DNA of 17,046 nt from Enterobacteriaceae bacterium UBA3516 (GTDB lineage Bacteria > Pseudomonadota > Gammaproteobacteria > Enterobacterales > Enterobacteriaceae): assembly GCA_002377245.1 (NCBI GenBank), contig DFPL01000084.1, positions 1 to 17,046 on the forward strand, given 5' to 3'. Made by a program: the position numbers and the translations under genes. How positions within the stretch are numbered: the stretch's first letter is position 1; each line of letters begins with the position of its first letter. A model generated the notes under the pieces. It worked only from the letters and a program-made list of their open reading frames with translations, was not told where the DNA came from and did not search any database. Shown in pieces: positions 1 through 6,054 of this stretch.

Positions 1-467
1 ATAAAGACGTCATCGCAGGTGCCGTAGCGGTTCTGCTCCATCGTCCGGTTGTCCACAAGCTGTCGGCGACGGGACACCATCATCGCCAGGCGTTGCGTCT
101 GTTCGTCCGGGGCGGGCCGCACTTCAGGCTCCATACGACGACCAAATTCACAGATGACACGGGCATCGTTCGGGTCTGTTTTGAAGAGGGTGCCCAGTGC
201 ACGGGCGAAGTTTTTGACCTGCCGGGGATTGACCACCGCGACCGGAATACCGGCAAGTTCAAGCGTGGCGGCGAGAAGGTTGTGGTAACGACTGGTGGCC
301 TCCATCACAACGAGTGTGACGTTAAGTGAGGTGAGGTTGTCGATAAGTTGCTGATGTCCGTCCGGGGTATTTTCCAGATGGAAATAGCGATTTTCAGGGC
401 TGATAAACACATCAAAAGTGTCTCTGGCGATATCAACGCCAACAGTGGAGCCTTGCGTCATGTTCAT
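1..467 (-). CDS. IS110-family transposase, N-terminal 155 codons (C-terminus outside window)
   Basis: Recombinase that moves an IS110-type element through a circular intermediate. Reading from ATG at 467 the frame is open to the window edge. The N-terminal RuvC-like DEDD domain is clear. GVDIARDTFDVF has the first acid at D12, VVMEATSRYH has E56, and the VVNPRQVKNFARALG block leads into KTDPNDARV with D98 and D101, giving D, E, D, D in order and spacing. RRRQLVDNRTMEQNR follows, as is usual at the end of this domain. The C-terminal Tnp domain with the catalytic serine is not in the window, so intactness cannot be judged. A second ATG two codons in (461) is an alternative start. A purine-rich GGGAGA just upstream of 467 can act as ribosome binding site. 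Confidence 0.93.
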   Translation of the reverse strand, partial: MNMTQGSTVGVDIARDTFDVFISPENRYFHLENTPDGHQQLIDNLTSLNVTLVVMEATSRYHNLLAATLELAGIPVAVVNPRQVKNFARALGTLFKTDPNDARVICEFGRRMEPEVRPAPDEQTQRLAMMVSRRRQLVDNRTMEQNRYGTCDDVF

Positions 468-664
468 GTCTCCCGGCCTTGTAAGATACGGGCTGGCATA
501 TGCCGCCCTGGCAGCTGTTCGGGTTTACAGGAAAACTGACGCCACGCCATAAGCTCTCCCGCGGGCTTGTAAACCCGGAGGGTTAACGGGCTGTGGCATC
601 AGGTCAAACACGGTGACAGTGTACCCGCCTGAAGGCGGGTAACTGAAGTGACTTTAAACATACA
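468..664 (-). ncRNA. candidate bridge RNA region of the IS110 element
   Basis: The non-coding end upstream of an IS110-group transposase encodes the bridge RNA, shown experimentally for IS621. Here it is about 197 nt long. In + coordinates, GCCAC at 541-545 can pair with GTGGC at 593-597, enclosing an inner hairpin CGGG (562-565)/CCCG (574-577). On the RNA strand the loop has TTAACCCT (579-586) before the inner hairpin and GGGAGAG (554-560) after it. These match the left and complement the right half of the repeat target CCCTAACC-CT-CTCCC. A separate hairpin TACCCGCC/GGCGGGTA (622-641) lies near the expected RNA 5' end. Near the start codon, CCTTGTA at 477-483 gives RNA TACAAGG, complementary to the element end at the junction (donor-guide candidate). 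Exact RNA ends are unknown. Confidence 0.6.
622..641. repeat. 8-bp perfect stem hairpin in the IS110 non-coding end
   Basis: TACCCGCC (622-629), loop TGAA, GGCGGGTA (634-641). It lies about 23 nt inside the inferred element boundary. In bridge RNAs a stem-loop precedes the target-binding loop, and this is the natural candidate for it. It has no T run, so it is unlikely to be a terminator. Confidence 0.6.
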
Positions 665-717
665 AGGGTTAGGGTGAGGGGAAAATGCCGCTTAAAGGGG
701 CATTCCGCTCACTTTGT
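665..717. repeat. right half of a palindromic intergenic repeat, interrupted by the IS110 element
   Basis: AGGGTTAGGGTGAGGGG at 665-681 aligns with the right arm of the complete repeat (16993-17009). The next 36 nt (682-717) match the flank of that copy (17011-17046) at about three quarters of positions, including CATTCCG. The GGGAGAG part of this arm and the whole left arm are missing on this side, as expected if the insertion sequence split the repeat. Confidence 0.8.
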
Positions 718-802
718 TCCCATTGCGCGATGTTACCGCTGTAAAACCTAACATGATTGGATCGCGCCCGCCAACGTGGCGAGGGGAACGATCGCGTTGT
801 TT

Positions 803-831
803 TTGGAGGTGAGAATAGTTCTCAATATTAT
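803..831 (+). promoter_or_regulatory. candidate promoter with Fur-like box upstream of the AraC-type regulator
   Basis: TTGGAG (803-808), a 17-nt spacer, then TATTAT (826-831) could be -35 and -10 elements. The spacer holds TGAGAATAGTTCTCA (810-824), an inverted repeat that agrees with the 7-1-7 Fur consensus TGATAATNATTATCA at 11 of 14 defined positions. A Fur dimer there would block the promoter, which fits an iron-uptake regulator. No footprint or transcript evidence is available here. Confidence 0.55.
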
Positions 832-921
832 TGCCGCGCTTTCGCGCCAATGGTAAGGTGTAACGCGCGTTACAGTGCGTTCCTGCCGGGACGCAGAACA
901 GGATCGTCACGGTTGCCCGCT

Positions 922-1878
922 ATGCAAAAAAAACACTTTTCCGTAGAAGACTTTATTGTGTTTGGCGAACGCTACGGCATCGATTATCGCTTCCCTTCGC
1001 TGCCCCTGACCCGTGATGTCAGCAAAGAAAAACACATTGTCATTCAGGGCGAGGTGGAGGAGATCGCGCTCTCTTCTGGCCTTAATCTGACCTGCTCAGA
1101 CATTCGCGTCCTGCAACCTTATGAGACCACATCACTGCACAGCTGCCCGCTCTATATGCTGGTGGTGCTCGAAGGTAGCGTGATGCTGCGCGTGGGCGGG
1201 CAGGAGTTTGTGGTGCGTTCCGGTATGGCGTTTACCTCCCGGCTTGGCGAGCAACAAGTGATGAACGCCAGCCATCTCGCTGACCACCATTTGCGTACGT
1301 TCTCCCTGGGGGTAGATCCGCAAAATTGCTGGCAGTCCCCGCTTCTGACGGCGCTGTTGCAACAGTGGGAAAGCGGTGGCGCGCCCACGTTTTTGTGGCA
1401 GGTGCCAGGCTTTTTGCTGTCAGGTTTACAGCATACTCAGCAGTCTGGCGTGCCTGGGCTGTCGCGGCAGTTGATGATCGAGGGCGTGATGCTGCAACTG
1501 CTGGGCCACGGCCTTGCGCACCGTCTGGAAAACCACGTCGCCCGCCATACTTCTCCCGTCAGCGAACATCGTCGGCTGGAGACGGTGCGTCGTATGCTGG
1601 AACAGCAGCCCGAAAAAGAGTACACCCTCACCGAACTTGCCCAACTGGCGGCGATGAGCAGTAGCAGTCTGCGGGTGAAGTTCCGCCAGGCCTATGGCCA
1701 TTCGGTGTTTGATTACCTACGCGATTGTCGGCTTGAGCAGGCGCGGCGCTATCTCGCGCAGGGTTACAGCGTGCAGCAGGCGGCCTGGATGTCGGGTTAT
1801 CAGCACGCGACCAACTTCTCCACGGCATTTCGCCGCCGTTACGGCATGGCCCCCAGCGATGTCCGGCAGGCCAGTTAA
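922..1878 (+). CDS. AraC-family (PchR-like) transcriptional regulator of the adjacent siderophore receptor
   Basis: Likely activator of the siderophore receptor gene just downstream on the same strand. The product has 318 residues from ATG 922. The N-terminal half is a sensor-like region with little recognisable motif. The C-terminal 100 residues form the AraC double helix-turn-helix: YTLTELAQLAAMSSSSLRVKFRQAYG followed by GYSVQQAAWMSGYQHATNFSTAFRRRYGMAP, the pattern of PchR-type regulators that sense iron-siderophore in the cytoplasm. Start choice is not certain. The frame is open upstream to 757, and TTG at 913 has AGGA nine bases before it, whereas ATG 922 has no well-placed Shine-Dalgarno sequence. 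MQKKHFSVEDF looks like a natural N-terminus, so 922 is given. A Fur-like promoter lies about 90 bp upstream. The siderophore sensed is unknown. Confidence 0.88.
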   Translation: MQKKHFSVEDFIVFGERYGIDYRFPSLPLTRDVSKEKHIVIQGEVEEIALSSGLNLTCSDIRVLQPYETTSLHSCPLYMLVVLEGSVMLRVGGQEFVVRSGMAFTSRLGEQQVMNASHLADHHLRTFSLGVDPQNCWQSPLLTALLQQWESGGAPTFLWQVPGFLLSGLQHTQQSGVPGLSRQLMIEGVMLQLLGHGLAHRLENHVARHTSPVSEHRRLETVRRMLEQQPEKEYTLTELAQLAAMSSSSLRVKFRQAYGHSVFDYLRDCRLEQARRYLAQGYSVQQAAWMSGYQHATNFSTAFRRRYGMAPSDVRQAS

Positions 1879-1940
1879 CCCGGCATTTTATCGGGTATTT
1901 CGCCGCTTTTACCCGCCTTGTAGACCAAAGTTCCCCTGTT

Positions 1941-1960
1941 GTGATGCACTTTGGCATCAC
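1941..1960. repeat. hairpin GTGATGC/GCATCAC between regulator and receptor genes
   Basis: Perfect 7-bp inverted repeat (1941-1947 and 1954-1960) with loop ACTTTG. No T run follows it, so it is a poor terminator for the AraC gene. Its right arm overlaps the first copy of the 21-bp-spaced direct repeat, so it may belong to the operator region. Confidence 0.4.
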
Positions 1961-1986
1961 GCATACGCGTCCTGGCATTGCGCATA
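1952..1986 (+). promoter_or_regulatory. candidate AraC-type operator: 14-bp direct repeat with 21-bp period
   Basis: TGGCATCACGCATA (1952-1965) and TGGCATTGCGCATA (1973-1986) are identical at 12 of 14 positions and lie exactly 21 bp apart. AraC-family proteins carry two helix-turn-helix motifs and commonly bind tandem half-sites with two-turn spacing just upstream of the -35 element. The second copy ends about 12 bp before a weak TTCAAA -35 (1999-2004). The likely ligand is the AraC-type protein encoded at 922-1878. Confidence 0.6.
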
Positions 1987-1998
1987 GCTATTGCCGCG

Positions 1999-2028
1999 TT
2001 CAAAAGGGTAATAATTCTTATTTACAAT
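1999..2028 (+). promoter_or_regulatory. candidate receptor promoter overlapped by a Fur-like box
   Basis: TTCAAA (1999-2004), 18 nt, TACAAT (2023-2028) fits a promoter with a weak -35, as expected for an activated gene. The 19-mer at 2007-2025 (GGTAATAATTCTTATTTAC) matches the classical Fur box at 12 of 19 positions. The layout suggests activation by the AraC-type protein and repression by Fur. Confidence 0.5.
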
Positions 2029-2051
2029 AATAACGGCTTCTGGAGATTTAC

Positions 2052-4154
2052 ATGTTCGCAAAAACGCGGCTGGCGCTGATGATAGGTTGTGTGACCGGGG
2101 GAATGAGCCTGATGGCTTACGCTGAGGAGACCTCAACCGCTTCGCCAAAAAACGACACGCTGGTGGTGACCTCGCAAATGCAGAGTGGCGCAACCAAGCT
2201 GGAAACGCCGGATATCGAAACGCCGCAGTCTGTTTCCATCGTGACGCGCCAGCAGTTTGAAGAGCAGGGCGCGACCAGCGTCCGCCAGGCCGTGACCTAC
2301 ACGCCGGGTGTTTATGCTAACCAGATTGGCGCATCTAACCGCTTTGATTACATTGTGATGCGTGGTTTCTCCGATGGCAGCCTGGATAACATCTATCTTG
2401 ACGGCCTGAAAATGATGGGCGACACCAACTCGCACAGTTCGCTGGTGGTTGACCCCTGGTTCCTCGACAGCGTGGAAGTGGTGCGTGGCCCGGCCTCGGT
2501 GCTGTACGGTCGCTCATCTCCCGGCGGCATTGTGGCGCTGAACTCGCGCAAACCGTCTTTTGACCCAGGCGGTCAGGTCAAACTGTTTGCTGGCAACAAT
2601 AACCAGCGCGGTGCCGCGTTTGATGTGACCGGCCCGGTCGATGATGATGATCGTGTTGCGGTGCGCCTGAGCGGGATGACCCGCTATGCGGACTCCCAGT
2701 TTGACCATCTTAAAGAAGAACGTTATGCGATCATGCCGAGCCTCACCTGGCGCATTACCGACAGGACGCGCCTCGATGTGATGGCCTATCTGCATCGTGA
2801 TCCAGAGGGCGGCAGCCACTCCGGCCTGCCATATGAAGGCACCGTGGTCCCGCACGCGGGTAAAAAAATCTCTAACACCTTCTTCGAAGGCGAAGACGAT
2901 TACGACAACTACGATCGCCGTGAAAACATGGTGGGCTACAACTTTGAGCACGCCTTTGAAAGCGGCTGGTCGGTGCGTCAGAAGCTGCGCTATCTGCAGA
3001 CCAAAGTGAACCTGAATCAGGTGTATGCGGCGGGCTGGTTGAACGACACTGAGCTGAACCGCGGCTACTCCGTTTCCGATGAGAAGATGAATGCGCTGAC
3101 CCTTGACAACCAGATCGACGGCAACATCGAAACCGGGATTGTGAACCACCGTGTGTTGCTGGGCGTGGATTACCAACGTCGCAGCAACAACACCACCGGT
3201 TACTACGGCGGCTTCCCGGCGATTGATGCCTTCCATCCTGTCTACGGAGCTGACCCGGACTACATCACCATGTACAGCCGCGAGAAGCACAAGCTGGAGC
3301 AGACCGGTATCTATGTGCAGGATCAGATGTCACTCGACAACTGGCGCTTAACCCTCGGCGGTCGCCATGACCAGGTGAAAGTCACCAACGTCAACAAGCT
3401 GAACGACACCAGCGACACGCTGGACAAAGGCCACTTCAGCAGCCGTGCGGCACTGCTGTACCTGTTCGACAATGGGATTGCCCCGTATGTGAGCTACTCC
3501 ACCGCCTTCACGCCAACCAGTTTTACCGATGAGTACGGCAAAATCCTCCAGCCGATGAAGGGCAAGCAGTGGGAAGCCGGACTGAAGTATGAGCCGGAAG
3601 GCATGCAGGCGATGTACAGCGCGTCCGTGTTCCGCATCAATCAGGAAAATATTGCCACCAAAGAAGAGCCGACCGACCCGTACCGCTCGATTGGCGAAAT
3701 TGAGTCTGAGGGTGTGGAACTGGAAGCCGTGGGTCAATTGACGGAGAACGTCCGTCTGCAGGCGGCTTATACCTATACCGATATTCGCTACAAAAAGAGC
3801 AGCCCGGAAGAGCAGGGCAAGCGTGCCGTCTATGCCCCGCGTAATCAGGCCAGCGCCTGGCTGAGCTACGATGTGAAGAGCGGTCCGCTGAACGGTCTGA
3901 CCGTGGGCTCCGGCGTGCGCTATGTGAACGGCATTACTTCCGATCGTCAGAACACCCATACGCTGCCGTCTTATACGCTGATGGATATGGTGGTGGGCTA
4001 CGACCTGAGCAATGTGGGTCTGAAAGGGCTGAGTGCGCAGGTTAACGTGAATAATGTGACCGATAAGAGCTATGTAGCAGCCTGTAACTCGTTGTCTTAT
4101 TGCTACTTTGGCGCTGAGCGCAGCATTGTAGGTAGTGTGTCTTATTCGTTCTGA
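2052..4154 (+). CDS. TonB-dependent siderophore receptor, FoxA/FhuA type (hydroxamate siderophore likely)
   Basis: Outer-membrane gated channel importing a ferric siderophore using TonB-ExbBD energy. The 700-residue length is usual. A signal peptide ends at about residue 24 (AYA before EE). A TonB-box-like DTLVVTSQ lies near residues 35-42. The plug spans about 50-155 (TPQSVSIVTRQQFEEQG, RGFSDGSLDNIYLDGL, VEVVRGPASVLYGRSSPGG). The rest is a 22-strand barrel ending in the outer-membrane signature SVSYSF. YVAACNSLSYCYFGAERS near the C-terminus, with its Cys pair, matches receptors of the ferrichrome/ferrioxamine group (FoxA, FhuA, FcuA). The exact ligand cannot be read from sequence, so no symbol is given. 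GGAG eight bases before ATG supports the start. An AraC-type regulator is immediately upstream. Confidence 0.92.
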   Translation: MFAKTRLALMIGCVTGGMSLMAYAEETSTASPKNDTLVVTSQMQSGATKLETPDIETPQSVSIVTRQQFEEQGATSVRQAVTYTPGVYANQIGASNRFDYIVMRGFSDGSLDNIYLDGLKMMGDTNSHSSLVVDPWFLDSVEVVRGPASVLYGRSSPGGIVALNSRKPSFDPGGQVKLFAGNNNQRGAAFDVTGPVDDDDRVAVRLSGMTRYADSQFDHLKEERYAIMPSLTWRITDRTRLDVMAYLHRDPEGGSHSGLPYEGTVVPHAGKKISNTFFEGEDDYDNYDRRENMVGYNFEHAFESGWSVRQKLRYLQTKVNLNQVYAAGWLNDTELNRGYSVSDEKMNALTLDNQIDGNIETGIVNHRVLLGVDYQRRSNNTTGYYGGFPAIDAFHPVYGADPDYITMYSREKHKLEQTGIYVQDQMSLDNWRLTLGGRHDQVKVTNVNKLNDTSDTLDKGHFSSRAALLYLFDNGIAPYVSYSTAFTPTSFTDEYGKILQPMKGKQWEAGLKYEPEGMQAMYSASVFRINQENIATKEEPTDPYRSIGEIESEGVELEAVGQLTENVRLQAAYTYTDIRYKKSSPEEQGKRAVYAPRNQASAWLSYDVKSGPLNGLTVGSGVRYVNGITSDRQNTHTLPSYTLMDMVVGYDLSNVGLKGLSAQVNVNNVTDKSYVAACNSLSYCYFGAERSIVGSVSYSF

Positions 4155-4159
4155 TAGAG

Positions 4160-4190
4160 ATGCCCGGCGGTGTGCCGGGCATGTTTTCTC
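4160..4190 (+). terminator. rho-independent terminator of the siderophore receptor gene
   Basis: Perfect 9-bp stem ATGCCCGGC (4160-4168)/GCCGGGCAT (4174-4182) with a 5-nt loop, followed by GTTTTCTC. It starts 5 nt after the stop codon. It could also serve the converging yjiR transcript, although the T run on that side is weaker. Confidence 0.8.
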
Positions 4191-4199
4191 CCTCACACC

Positions 4200-5618
4200 T
4201 CACCCTTCCTCCATGGCAATATGCACCGCTTCGCCAACCTTTTGAATCGACTCCCGGTTTTTATCGCTCAGCGGCATCGCGCAATTAATTCGCAGGCAGT
4301 TCCGGTACTTACCGGACGCGGAAAACAGCGAGCCGGGGGCAATTTGCAGTTTCAGGCGGCATAGCTGGCGCGACACACAAAGCATATCTACCGTCTCCGG
4401 CAGTTCTATCCATAACATAAAGCCCCCCTGTGGGCGCGTAACGCAGATCTCACAAGGAAAATACTGGCGCACCCAACAGGTGTAAGTTTCCAGATGCTGC
4501 TGATAAATCTGGCGCATGCGCCTGACATGGCGGTGATAATGACCATCGCGGATAAAGGCCGCCATGGCCAACTGCGTGGAGGGAACGTTGGTGCCGATGG
4601 CGGCATATTTCATATGCAGTACGCGGTCACGATAGCGCCCTGGAATGATCCAGCCAACCCGCAGACCCGGAGCGACTGATTTGGTAAATGAGCTGCACAG
4701 CAGCACCCGGCCATCAATGTCGAAAGATTTAATGGTGCGCGGACGAGGGTATTCCGTCGCTAGTTCGCCATAGATATCATCTTCAAAAATCACAATATCG
4801 TGACGCTGGGCGAGGGCCAGCACCGCCTTCTTGCGCGCTTCTGGCATGATAAAACCCAGCGGGTTATTACAGTTGGGGACCAGGATCACCCCCTTGATTG
4901 GCCACTGTTCCAGCGCCATTTCCAGCGCTTCAACACTGATCCCGGTTTCCGGATCGGTTGGGATCTCAATGGCTTTAATATCGAACCCGCGTAGCAACTG
5001 CATGGTGCCGTAAAATGACGGCGATTCGACGGCGACAATATCGCCCGGTTTACAGACCGCCAGTAGCGCCAGGGCCAGCGCGCCATGGCAACCATTGGTA
5101 ATCACAATGTCGTCGGGTTCGACTGACGATCCGCTGTCGAGCATCAGACGGGAAATTTGGGTTCGCAGCTCGCGTTGCCCGGCCAGCGGGTCGTAGCTCA
5201 GCACGTCGTGAACATGATGTTGCGCCAGGCGGCTCATCTCGCGCCAGAGGGGTTTTAAAGTCGGTTGGGTGACATCCGGCGACCCGCCGCCAAAGTTCAC
5301 GATCTCACGATCGCTACGGGCATCCAGCAGCGTCAGCACTTCGTCCCACTGGGTCACTTCTACCGGGCGCTGCACCGGGCGCGACATGGCGGGCACGGGC
5401 GGCTGCGCTTTGCGTGGGGCAACAAAATAGCCGGAACGCGGTTGGGGGCGAATAAGCTGAAGGTTTTCCAGTACCTGATAGGCCTGTTGCACGGTGCTGA
5501 TGCTCACGCCATGCTCCTGGCTGAGATTGCGCACCGAGGGAAGCTTCTCACCGTGGCGATACAGCCCTTGTTCAATACGCTCGGCCAAAAGCGTCGCCAG
5601 ATTCTCATAACGCGTCAT
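4200..5618 (-). CDS. yjiR: YjiR, MocR-type regulator (GntR winged helix fused to PLP aminotransferase fold)
   Basis: DNA-binding regulator that uses a pyridoxal-phosphate-binding domain as sensor. It has 472 residues, close to the family length. Residues 1-70 are a GntR winged helix (KLPSVRNLSQEHGVSISTVQQAYQVLE). Residues 110-470 are a fold-type I aminotransferase with ITNGCHGALALAL, the VPNCNNPLGF motif, IFEDDIYGE (Asp near 280) and SSFTKSVAPGLRVGW holding the PLP lysine at about K313. The sequence matches E. coli YjiR closely from memory, for example CWVRQYFPCEICVTRP and GKYRNCLRINCA, and yjiS is its divergent neighbour as in E. coli. GGGGA upstream of ATG supports the start. Four copies of an ATACAGAT-like motif in the shared intergenic region are the probable operators. 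The effector and regulon are not known to me. Confidence 0.93.
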   Translation of the reverse strand: MTRYENLATLLAERIEQGLYRHGEKLPSVRNLSQEHGVSISTVQQAYQVLENLQLIRPQPRSGYFVAPRKAQPPVPAMSRPVQRPVEVTQWDEVLTLLDARSDREIVNFGGGSPDVTQPTLKPLWREMSRLAQHHVHDVLSYDPLAGQRELRTQISRLMLDSGSSVEPDDIVITNGCHGALALALLAVCKPGDIVAVESPSFYGTMQLLRGFDIKAIEIPTDPETGISVEALEMALEQWPIKGVILVPNCNNPLGFIMPEARKKAVLALAQRHDIVIFEDDIYGELATEYPRPRTIKSFDIDGRVLLCSSFTKSVAPGLRVGWIIPGRYRDRVLHMKYAAIGTNVPSTQLAMAAFIRDGHYHRHVRRMRQIYQQHLETYTCWVRQYFPCEICVTRPQGGFMLWIELPETVDMLCVSRQLCRLKLQIAPGSLFSASGKYRNCLRINCAMPLSDKNRESIQKVGEAVHIAMEEG

Positions 5619-5639
5619 GCTGTATCCCCAATACCCACC

Positions 5640-5740
5640 ATACAGATTTCAAAACCAGTACAGAATCGCCCTGATCTTGCCTTTCAGATAACGTTTTAGC
5701 GGATCTGTATGTTAAAGAAAAGTGATTTCTGAATCTGTAT
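5640..5740. promoter_or_regulatory. candidate YjiR operator: four ATACAGAT-type boxes
   Basis: ATACAGATT (5640-5648) and GTACAGAATC (5658-5667) lie on the + strand 18 bp apart. Their inverse complements GATCTGTAT (5702-5710) and AATCTGTAT (5732-5740) lie 30 bp apart. A second repeat, GTTTTAGCG, occurs at 5693-5701 and 5742-5750. MocR proteins typically bind repeated half-sites in the divergent intergenic region beside their own gene, so YjiR is the likely ligand and yjiS or yjiR the target. Confidence 0.55.
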
Positions 5741-5794
5741 TGTTTTAGCGAATTCCGGCGAAAATAAGGCTCTGCGAGAGTGAGGAGAGACGCG

Positions 5795-5962
5795 ATGGAA
5801 TTCCATGAAAACCAGTCAAAACGACCGTTTTTGCTGTTTACCCATACCTGGAACTGGCTGGTAAAAAAATGGCAACGGCACCATACCCGAAAAGTGCTGC
5901 ACAGGTTAAGTGATGAACAATTGAAAGACTTAGGTTTGAAGCGCAGCGACCTTGGTTATTGA
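5795..5962 (+). CDS. yjiS: YjiS, small DUF1127 protein
   Basis: A 55-residue basic protein of the DUF1127 (YjiS-like) family. The C-terminal motif RKVLHRLSDEQLKDLGLKRSDL is the conserved family signature. The N-terminus MEFHENQSKRPF matches E. coli YjiS. The start at ATG 5795 is preceded by GAGGAGA at suitable distance; an upstream GTG at 5780 overlaps that site and is unlikely. In several bacteria DUF1127 proteins bind RNA or affect phosphate and stress metabolism, but no role is established here. It is divergent from yjiR, which probably controls it, and ends at a strong terminator. Confidence 0.9.
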   Translation: MEFHENQSKRPFLLFTHTWNWLVKKWQRHHTRKVLHRLSDEQLKDLGLKRSDLGY

Positions 5963-5969
5963 TCCCCCC

Positions 5970-6007
5970 AAAGGGCGGAGATAACATCTTGTTAATTTCC
6001 GCCTTTT
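5970..6007 (+). terminator. terminator of yjiS
   Basis: AAAGGGCGGA pairs with TTCCGCCTTTT (core GGCGGA 5974-5979 with TCCGCC 5998-6003, plus an inner AAC/GTT), followed by TTTT. It begins eight bases after the yjiS stop. Confidence 0.7.
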
Positions 6008-6054
6008 CTGGCGTAGACTATGCTTAATGCCATCACCATTACGGGGGACACAAC

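Larger units (their letters stand above)
1..664 (-). mobile_element. IS110-family insertion sequence, partial, left end outside window
   Basis: The segment consists of a DEDD-type transposase on the minus strand (1-467) and about 197 nt of non-coding end upstream of its start codon (468-664). The outer boundary at about 664/665 is inferred. From 665 onward the sequence aligns with the right arm and flank of the palindromic repeat at 16993-17046, while sequence before 665 does not. The rest of the element lies left of position 1. IS110-group elements have their long non-coding end upstream of the transposase, which fits this layout. No terminal inverted repeats can be judged because only one end is present. 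Confidence 0.85.

Noticed and set aside
49..329. Small + strand frames at the left edge
   Set aside because: They lie antisense to the IS110 transposase, whose DEDD motifs are all in the minus-strand frame.
495..504. Perfect palindrome GGCATATGCC as a regulator site
   Set aside because: It lies in the IS110 non-coding end and is better explained as part of the folded RNA; no promoter is apparent around it.
757..921. 55-codon N-terminal extension of the AraC-type regulator
   Set aside because: It runs through the likely promoter and Fur-like box and has no family similarity; a start at 922 (or TTG 913) is more plausible.
2514..4196. Two long open frames on the minus strand (258 and 282 codons) opposite the siderophore receptor
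   Set aside because: They are antisense to a strongly supported receptor gene, lack family motifs and ribosome sites, and have the composition expected of mirror frames in GC-rich coding DNA.
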